A stretch of 12,805 nucleotides of DNA from an uncultured Lachnospiraceae bacterium (GTDB taxonomy: Bacteria; Bacillota_A; Clostridia; Lachnospirales; Lachnospiraceae), in assembly GCA_949957035.1 (NCBI GenBank), contig CATLIP010000040.1:1-12805 (forward strand). Direction: 5' to 3'. The notes beneath the pieces were generated by a model that worked only from the letters and a program-made list of their open reading frames with translations, was not told the DNA's origin and did not search any database. This document shows positions 7,624 through 12,805 of this stretch, piece after piece (positions within the stretch are counted from its first letter, which is position 1; the number at the start of each line of letters is the position of its first letter). The position numbers and the translations under genes were made by a program.

Positions 7624-8506
7624 GCTTTTCCTCCCCGTCTCCGCCCGCTTCAAGAATCAAATCCTTTGCCACGGTAAGTGAATCTAGGAGACATTCTATC
7701 ACGAATTTCGAGCGTTTCACAATGGATTTATATTCCTGTTTGGAAGCCACGTATTGATAATGCAGCACAGAAATCGAAGGGTCATACCGAATCGTATTTC
7801 CCTCACGCCGGCACAGCCACTCAAGAATCTCCATCTCGTAATACATATAAGTCTTGGGATAGAAGGGCTCCTTATGCGCCGTCAAATACCGTTTGGAAAA
7901 AATAACGCAGGAGCCGTGTAATACAACCCCTTCTGCCGGCATAGACGAATCTATCTTCTGCTTCGCCCTCTGCCTTTGCTGTACCCGTTTCCAGATTGCA
8001 GGACTGTTCTTCTCTCCGCTGCTTAACAGAAGCAAGATGGGATTGCTGCTTCGTTTCACCTTCTCATACTTTCTCTGCACCGATTGAAGCGTACATCCCT
8101 CAAGACTTTTGGGACTCTGATGAATGCCCGAAAAAACAGAGAGAATATCCGGACCAAGGACGTCGAAAGGATGCTCCTTGTAAATTCCGCCAATCCGCGA
8201 AGCGAAATCCTTCTGCAGTATCTCTACGTCATTGTTAAGCACAACCACAAAATCCGCCTCAAGCTGTCCGCATACCCAGCGAATCCCAAGATTATTTCCC
8301 CTGGCGAATCCGGCGTTTTCCCGGTTAAGCAACACTGTAATGTGCTTCTTTTCTGCATATTCCTCTGCCAGGAGTCTGCCTGTGCCGTTTGGCGACGCAT
8401 TATCAACAATCACAATATGGTTGTTTCCCTCCAATGCTTCGATTCTCTCCACACAGGTTCTGGTCATCTCTATGGCGCGGTAATGCAGTATTACAAATGC
8501 CGTCAT
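7601..8506 (-). CDS. Family 2 glycosyltransferase (rhamnosyltransferase-like)
   Basis: A 301-residue inverting GT-A glycosyltransferase. IVIVDNAS (31-38) binds the nucleotide sugar, NAGFARGNNLG (64-74) is the usual second motif, and NNDV (91-94) replaces the DxD that holds the metal. This VDNAS/NNDV pattern is common in the rhamnosyltransferase-like branch (WbbL-type), though the sugar cannot be assigned. No membrane segment is evident, so it would act at the cytosolic membrane face on a lipid-linked acceptor. It begins with an ATGA overlap onto the upstream glycosyltransferase. Its last codons encode a Lys/Glu-rich tail that overlaps the ribosome site and start of the TupA-like gene. Confidence 0.88.
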   Translation of the reverse strand: MTAFVILHYRAIEMTRTCVERIEALEGNNHIVIVDNASPNGTGRLLAEEYAEKKHITVLLNRENAGFARGNNLGIRWVCGQLEADFVVVLNNDVEILQKDFASRIGGIYKEHPFDVLGPDILSVFSGIHQSPKSLEGCTLQSVQRKYEKVKRSSNPILLLLSSGEKNSPAIWKRVQQRQRAKQKIDSSMPAEGVVLHGSCVIFSKRYLTAHKEPFYPKTYMYYEMEILEWLCRREGNTIRYDPSISVLHYQYVASKQEYKSIVKRSKFVIECLLDSLTVAKDLILEAGGDGEEKREEKKNQ

Positions 8507-9396
8507 GCTTCCTTCTCCCTTTCACTTATCCTGCCTTTATTTGGGAACATTGCCCGAAAGCTGTCCGTCATCCAATAGCCAAGGTCATAAAAGCTGCGGC
8601 TTAAACCAAAACTTTTCTTAAAATGCTCTGCCGCCAACGCCGGGTCTGTGCGATGTACCCGTTTCCCAAGGCGTCTGTTCATAACCGCCTCACTGCCGGG
8701 GTACTGCCGATACAGCTCTTCATGCTTATCGTGCAGACGGAGCAGGTGCGGATAGGACTTTACCCTTGAGGATATACTGTCTGCGCCCACCTCAGACTCA
8801 ACCAATGCCTCCGGCAGATAGCACAGCGTAAAGCTGCCGGCGGCGCGTATGCCAAAATCCCAGTCCTGATAACGCCGTATATTTTCATCAAACTTAAGCT
8901 TCTCCCACATCTCTTTATACATCAGCATAGTCTGGGTACTGGCTCTGTTCTCGGCAAGGAATTCCTCCAATGCATGTTCCGGATGAAAAGGATGTACCGG
9001 ATAATAGAAACGGCTGCCCGCCTCAGACATACGGTTCATTCCGCAGAAGCACATATCTGCTTTGCTGGAAAGGAGAAGCTTATACTGTTTCTCAAGCTTG
9101 TCAAAATGCCATACATCGTCACTGTCCTGATATGCCAAAAGCTCCCCTTCGGCCTGTTTTGCCCCATAATTTCTGGCATAACAGGCTCCCTTGTTCGTCT
9201 CATATCTCAGATAGCGAAGCCGCGAATCAGAAAAATTCCTGAAAAGCTCTTCTGTACCGTCTGTGGACCCATCATCCACTACAAGAACTTCTATATTTCT
9301 GTAGCTTTGCCCGAGAACGCTCTCGATACATCTTGGAAGCTTCTCTTTTCTGTTGTATGTCGGAATAATTACCGAAATCATCTTCTGTTCCATCAT
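8503..9396 (-). CDS. Family 2 glycosyltransferase
   Basis: A 297-residue GT-A glycosyltransferase with a typical opening MISVIIPTYNRKEKLPRCIE, nucleotide-binding VVDDGSTDGT (39-48), NKGACYARNYGA (68-79) and metal-binding DSDD (91-94). RRYQDWDFGIR later in the chain fits the acceptor-side ExD-like region of the family. It would transfer a sugar to a growing lipid-linked saccharide; donor and acceptor are not readable. It is only weakly similar to the next glycosyltransferase, so the two probably add different residues. The ATG at 9396 has AAAGGAG five nt upstream and is 2 nt after the pyruvyl transferase stop; a second ATG follows immediately and could also be used. Confidence 0.9.
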   Translation of the reverse strand: MMEQKMISVIIPTYNRKEKLPRCIESVLGQSYRNIEVLVVDDGSTDGTEELFRNFSDSRLRYLRYETNKGACYARNYGAKQAEGELLAYQDSDDVWHFDKLEKQYKLLLSSKADMCFCGMNRMSEAGSRFYYPVHPFHPEHALEEFLAENRASTQTMLMYKEMWEKLKFDENIRRYQDWDFGIRAAGSFTLCYLPEALVESEVGADSISSRVKSYPHLLRLHDKHEELYRQYPGSEAVMNRRLGKRVHRTDPALAAEHFKKSFGLSRSFYDLGYWMTDSFRAMFPNKGRISEREKEA

Positions 9397-9398
9397 TC

Positions 9399-10235
9399 TT
9401 ACTCCTTTGCCACAGGAAAGGGAAACACTTCCCTAAGCGCCCTCTTTTTCTCTTCAACCGCCTCCCTGCGGATGTTGTACCTGTCTTCAACCATGGAAAG
9501 CTTTGGAAGCCTTTCCGTCCGCAAATCGTATGGCTGATGCGTCATACCGTAAGCGGAATAATAGTCGTCAAACTTATAACCGTCTCCTAACAGCCTGTCC
9601 CCGAAAACTATGTGCAGATTGGGAATACCCAGACTGTCTGCCACAACCAGTCCATGAAGACTGCTGGAAAGAATGCATCTGCACCTGGCAATCTCCTGAA
9701 CCACCTTCACAGGCTCATCCTTCACATTGATGAACCTGCCGTTATATCTTTCAAGCAGCTCCTCCATCTTCGGATCCTTCAAATCACAGAGATGGGGGAT
9801 AATCCCTGCCTCGTAAGATTTTTCCGGCTGCTCTTTTAAAAGCTCCGATGCCAGAATCCCTGGATCGGCCGTAGGAATATCCCATGTTCTCCCTGTCATT
9901 TTCTCCACCCTTTTTCGTGTCAGCTCTCCCCGCACTGCACAAAATTTCATATTTCTCTTAAAGAACCTGCCTTCACAATCCGAGTAATTGATGAAGCCGG
10001 TTCCCCAGATCGATACCTCCGGTCTGGTAATCCCGTTGATTCTCTGCCTGATTCGCATAGGAAACGTTCCATGCAGGGTATACATCCCCAGACAGCTTCC
10101 AATCGCGCACAATTCTCCCTCCAGGAAAGAGCAGCGCACAACCTCATAGCCAAAACATTTCTCAAGAATCAGTTTATTCAATTCATCCCCCATATTACGA
10201 AGTTTGGTATAATAGACCTTAATCTGCCCTGCCAT
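9399..10235 (-). CDS. Polysaccharide pyruvyl transferase family protein
   Basis: A 278-residue protein with the fold and signature of the polysaccharide pyruvyl transferase family (ExoV/CsaB/WcaK-like). FCAVRGELT (98-106), DPG (124-126), IIPH (145-148) and the hallmark SSSLHGLVVADSLGIPN (190-206) are all present. Classical members transfer the enolpyruvyl group of phosphoenolpyruvate to a sugar to make a ketal; others in the family may act as glycosyltransferases, so the reaction is uncertain. A pyruvate ketal would add negative charge to the glycan. It is slightly shorter than ExoV-type enzymes. The start is the ATG at 10235, 25 nt after the preceding stop, with GAGAGGGG nine nt upstream. 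Confidence 0.85.
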   Translation of the reverse strand: MAGQIKVYYTKLRNMGDELNKLILEKCFGYEVVRCSFLEGELCAIGSCLGMYTLHGTFPMRIRQRINGITRPEVSIWGTGFINYSDCEGRFFKRNMKFCAVRGELTRKRVEKMTGRTWDIPTADPGILASELLKEQPEKSYEAGIIPHLCDLKDPKMEELLERYNGRFINVKDEPVKVVQEIARCRCILSSSLHGLVVADSLGIPNLHIVFGDRLLGDGYKFDDYYSAYGMTHQPYDLRTERLPKLSMVEDRYNIRREAVEEKKRALREVFPFPVAKE

Positions 10236-10260
10236 CCCAATGCGCCCCTCTCTATACTAC

Positions 10261-11313
10261 TCAGACCTTTAAGACCACCTTCTCGTAACGTCCGTCAACC
10301 TCAAACCCAATGTCATGTACCGCGTCAAATAATGGCTGGTAGCCGTACCCTTCTGTGACTTTGCCGAAACCGGAATACTGCGCAGTCGTAAAACCCGGAA
10401 TCGTATTCGCCTCCACAAGAATCGGTCCGTTTGGAGTTATCGCAACATCCCATCCGATATTGGAAATCTTGCAAGCCACAGGAACTACCCTGCGCATCAT
10501 CCCAATCGTCTCCTCCCAAAAGGGAATCATAATTCCTTGAAACGCCTTGCCTGTAACCGGATGAGTCTCATATTCCACCATCTCATTCTGGTCTACCGCC
10601 CGGGTTAACACCTCCCCTGTCCGTATGTCTACCATAGAAGTCAATGCGTCCTGACAGCCGTTAGAAATTTCACTCTGATGGGCTACTGTAAGCACAGGTG
10701 CGAACAAGAAGCTGCCTTTGGGCGAACACACCGAATAAAAACGAATCACATTCACAGCTTTGGGATACAGCTCGCTTAGAATCCGGTTTTGGGTAATGTA
10801 TTCCTCCACGATTCCATTTCCCCCGCTTCGAATACATTCTAAGGCCTGGTCAAGCTCTTCCTTTGCCGTCACCGGAAGGATGCGAATCCCCTTTCCCATC
10901 CCCTTGCAATTAGGCTTATAGACCACATGGCCGCTTCCGTCTGCCAGTTCTTTAAGCAGCTCTGCGTCCACCTCCACGGCCTGGGCGCACTTACGTCCAT
11001 AAAACTCTGCGAATACTTTTGAAAAGATGTATTTGTTCATAAGCATACCGATATATCGTCTGTCCGTAAACATTTTACGAAACTCCATACGCGTCCAGAG
11101 AGTTGAAACGGTCTTCTTCTGTTCCGCTGACAGGTCAAAGTGCCCGGTCCACTCATACTCTCCGAAGGAAATATGATTCAGCTTCTTTGCCTGCAGGATA
11201 TCCTGCCAGACCTCCTTCGGATTCTTCCCGTATCTGCCTGCATAATCCTGTGCAAATTCCCGTATATATTTCCTTGAGGTAATCATCCTTTTTATTTCCC
11301 CCAGCTGCCCCAT
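10261..11313 (-). CDS. Sugar-transfer-associated ATP-grasp domain protein (copy 2)
   Basis: A 350-residue ATP-grasp protein, the most divergent of the four related copies. A helical N-terminal region (about 1-125) precedes the ATP-grasp with VYKPNCKGMGKGI (131-143), the classical lysine and glycine loop. GIVEEYI is at 167-173, VNVIR at 187-191, HPVTG at 251-255, IGWDVAITPNG at 286-296 and the metal-binding VEANTIPGFTT at 300-310. The last motif recalls the D-Ala-D-Ala ligase EINTxPG segment, but length, order and neighbours fit the sugar-transfer-associated group rather than Ddl. It probably activates a carboxylate with ATP for ligation during glycan modification; the substrate is unknown. 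The ATG at 11313 has GAGGG eight nt upstream, and the gene follows copy 1 after 30 nt. Confidence 0.82.
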   Translation of the reverse strand: MGQLGEIKRMITSRKYIREFAQDYAGRYGKNPKEVWQDILQAKKLNHISFGEYEWTGHFDLSAEQKKTVSTLWTRMEFRKMFTDRRYIGMLMNKYIFSKVFAEFYGRKCAQAVEVDAELLKELADGSGHVVYKPNCKGMGKGIRILPVTAKEELDQALECIRSGGNGIVEEYITQNRILSELYPKAVNVIRFYSVCSPKGSFLFAPVLTVAHQSEISNGCQDALTSMVDIRTGEVLTRAVDQNEMVEYETHPVTGKAFQGIMIPFWEETIGMMRRVVPVACKISNIGWDVAITPNGPILVEANTIPGFTTAQYSGFGKVTEGYGYQPLFDAVHDIGFEVDGRYEKVVLKV

Positions 11314-11343
11314 CTCATATCCCTCTTAATCCCTGTCTGCTGT

Positions 11344-12429
11344 CTACATCTGTGCAATCAAAGCCTCCAGCTCATGCTTGCGGCCCTTTTTCTCAACCAT
11401 CTGCATGGCGCCCATCTGGGCCGTACAGTTCGCTTCCACCATACACCAGCCTTTGTCCTTACTATATGCCAAATCCCAGCCGCAATAATGGTTGTCTGGA
11501 ATCATCATTGCAGCCTCCTTTACCATCCCTACAGCCTCTTCCCATTCCGGAATCTGAAAGCCTCGAAACCTGATTTTGCTGTCCGGATGGAGCTCATAGC
11601 TGTGCCCTTTTTTATCTGCCCCATCAGTATATATGATACCGGTTTCCGGGTCAATAAGCGCGCTGACTCCTCCGGCGCTGAAATTATCTACAAAACTTCC
11701 ATCTCTTCCCATTCTCAGGGAAGGATGAAACAGCTTAATCTCGGGCTCTCCATTTGCATTTTTAATAATCACCGTCGGAATCCTCAGCGTATTGACTGAG
11801 CCCGGATGAATACATGCCATCTCTTCCCCCTGTTCAATCAATTCTTCTATGACAACGCCGTTCTTTCGATAGCGGTTATGGGCATCCTCCGCCGAATCGT
11901 ACATGGCGATATTTTCGATTCTCACAGCAGTTCCAAAAGCCGCATATACCGGCTTTACCACAAAATTCTCGTGGCGGGCTGCAAATTCTTCTAATTTTTT
12001 TATGTTTTCTTCGGTTGGCTCCTCGTTCTTTTTGATACGGATGACCTCCCGCTTGAACATATCCTGAAATTTCTTATAGGTCCTGTATTTATTTTCCAAA
12101 AGGTCTGTATTTTTCCTCAGATTCATGCGGGGGTAGAAGCTCATCCGTATCCCCTCTGTGATAAAAGAGGCTCTGTATTCAGGACTCTTTTCTTCTTCAT
12201 ACCCAAAGAGGAAATATTCGCTGTAGTAAGAACCATATTTAAAGAGGCTGCGAATCATATCCCGACGCAGAGAACATAGATACCGACGGTCTTCAAACAC
12301 TTCCGGCCCCCTGTATTTCTCAATGATTTCGTCCATTTCATCCCGTTTGCGGTGATAATAATACGCCTTGCGGTACCATGTCTCAAAACGGATTTTTTTA
12401 TATATTTTTCTACGAAGATTGCGCAGCAT
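11344..12429 (-). CDS. Sugar-transfer-associated ATP-grasp domain protein (copy 1, first in operon)
   Basis: A 361-residue soluble protein with a very basic start (MLRNLRRKIYKKIR) and a helical N-terminal half. The ATP-grasp has FVVKPVYAAFGTA (156-168, Lys159), VIEELIEQ (193-200), IHPGSVNTLR (207-216), FVDNFSAGG (246-254), YELHPDSKIRFRGFQIPEW (278-296), CGWDLA (316-321) and VEANCTAQMG (331-340). Its motif layout is close to copies 3 and 4. The family role, ATP-dependent ligation on surface glycan precursors, is inferred from context. The basic N-terminus could favour the cytosolic membrane face. The ATG at 12429 has GGGGAGG eight nt upstream. It follows the SnoaL-like gene after 88 nt; I see no convincing promoter there, so the operon may start further upstream. 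Confidence 0.85.
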   Translation of the reverse strand: MLRNLRRKIYKKIRFETWYRKAYYYHRKRDEMDEIIEKYRGPEVFEDRRYLCSLRRDMIRSLFKYGSYYSEYFLFGYEEEKSPEYRASFITEGIRMSFYPRMNLRKNTDLLENKYRTYKKFQDMFKREVIRIKKNEEPTEENIKKLEEFAARHENFVVKPVYAAFGTAVRIENIAMYDSAEDAHNRYRKNGVVIEELIEQGEEMACIHPGSVNTLRIPTVIIKNANGEPEIKLFHPSLRMGRDGSFVDNFSAGGVSALIDPETGIIYTDGADKKGHSYELHPDSKIRFRGFQIPEWEEAVGMVKEAAMMIPDNHYCGWDLAYSKDKGWCMVEANCTAQMGAMQMVEKKGRKHELEALIAQM

Positions 12430-12468
12430 TTTTTTCGCCTCCCCAGTCGGTATCTATCTTTTTCGCAA

Positions 12469-12504
12469 ATATGCCGCCATACCAAAACAGGCACAGCGGC
12501 ATAT
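12469..12504. repeat. Inverted repeat between SnoaL-like gene and ATP-grasp operon
   Basis: Perfect 9-nt arms atatgccgc (12469-12477) and gcggcatat (12496-12504) surround 18 nt whose ends can pair a little further. No run of T follows on either strand, so it is not a standard terminator. It could be an operator, an mRNA processing or stability hairpin, or a weak attenuator. Confidence 0.5.
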
Positions 12505-12517
12505 GTAGCTGTCAGAA

Positions 12518-12805
12518 TTACTCTTCTTTTACAGTTTTTCTCTTGATTATTTTCTTTTTCTTTGTAGCCGGGCGGAACATGCTGATACGAACCTTATGTG
12601 AAGCGTCGCGCTGTGATGACTCCTCGAAAACCCGCAGATAGCCTGTATCCTGAATCAGCCATTGTCCGTCAATCTTCACATATTTGTCTGTATAGATTGC
12701 AGAACCTCTAATTTCCAGCCCCTCATATGGATCACCTTTGTCAAAGAGCAAATCATCCTGAAGATACCACTTGCCATAGGCAACCGTCTCGCTTTCGAAC
12801 CAAAT
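12518..12805 (-). CDS. NTF2/SnoaL-like domain protein, C-terminal part (partial)
   Basis: The last 95 residues of a protein whose start lies beyond the right edge. The visible beta-rich segment GKWYLQD...GSAIYTDKYVKIDGQWLIQDTGYLRVFE (given in pieces: GKWYLQD, GSAIYTDKY, DGQWLIQDTGYLR) is the second half of a SnoaL_4-type cone fold. This fold is used by small dehydratases, isomerases and hydrolases, and the pattern recalls the bile acid 7-alpha-dehydratase BaiE. The active-site residues would lie mainly upstream, so enzyme activity cannot be judged. The end is unusual: a Lys/Arg-rich tail (ATKKKKIIKRKTVKEE). It is 88 nt before the ATP-grasp operon on the same strand, so it may or may not be co-transcribed. 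Confidence 0.7.
   Translation of the reverse strand: MWFESETVAYGKWYLQDDLLFDKGDPYEGLEIRGSAIYTDKYVKIDGQWLIQDTGYLRVFEESSQRDASHKVRISMFRPATKKKKIIKRKTVKEE

Noticed and set aside
8974..9537. Plus-strand open frame of 187 codons opposite GT2 and pyruvyl transferase genes
   Set aside because: It crosses a real gene boundary on the other strand and shows no coding signature.
10261..11313. D-alanine-D-alanine ligase
   Set aside because: The EANTIPGFT motif resembles Ddl, but the N-terminal region, motif spacing and paralogous neighbours fit the sugar-transfer-associated ATP-grasp group.
12469..12504. Intrinsic terminator after the SnoaL-like gene
   Set aside because: Good stem but no T-run follows on either strand.

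Overview
The window looks like chromosomal DNA from an anaerobic low-to-mid GC Firmicute, most likely a Lachnospiraceae-type Clostridium relative. The support is strong AGGAG-type ribosome sites, tightly packed co-oriented genes, TATAAT promoters, and the style of the ornithine carbamoyltransferase, SpoU methylase and ATP-grasp proteins. Genus cannot be fixed by eye. All genes but one small one lie on the minus strand.

Region 1 (1-3285) is a housekeeping operon read right to left from a good promoter at 3257-3285. It encodes a SpoU/TrmH RNA 2'-O-methyltransferase, then one uninterrupted frame joining a patatin-like phospholipase to a complete ornithine carbamoyltransferase (argF), then the start of a BirA-type biotin repressor/ligase. 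The argF stop overlaps the birA start as TAATG. The carbamoyltransferase part keeps its own ribosome site and ATG, so it may be made separately, as part of a fusion, or both.

Region 2 (3298-3634) holds a single plus-strand gene for a 63-residue protein of unknown function. It has its own promoter, a three-fold decamer repeat over the -35 region, and a terminator shared with the convergent operon.

Region 3 (3614-12429) is a nine-gene minus-strand cluster. In transcription order it encodes two sugar-transfer-associated ATP-grasp proteins, a polysaccharide pyruvyl transferase family protein, two family 2 glycosyltransferases, a TupA-like ATP-grasp protein, an octopine/nopaline (opine) dehydrogenase family protein, and two more sugar-transfer-associated ATP-grasp proteins. 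Genes overlap by 4-23 nt or are separated by at most 30 nt. The likely theme is synthesis of a surface glycan or glycoconjugate to which amino-acid-like groups, possibly opines, are joined by ATP-grasp ligases. No flippase, polymerase or other membrane protein is visible, so export must be encoded elsewhere.

Region 4 (12518-12805) is the 3' end of a gene for an NTF2/SnoaL-like protein running off the right edge. Its sequence recalls the BaiE bile-acid dehydratase family, but function is open. I saw no RNA genes, CRISPR arrays or insertion sequences.
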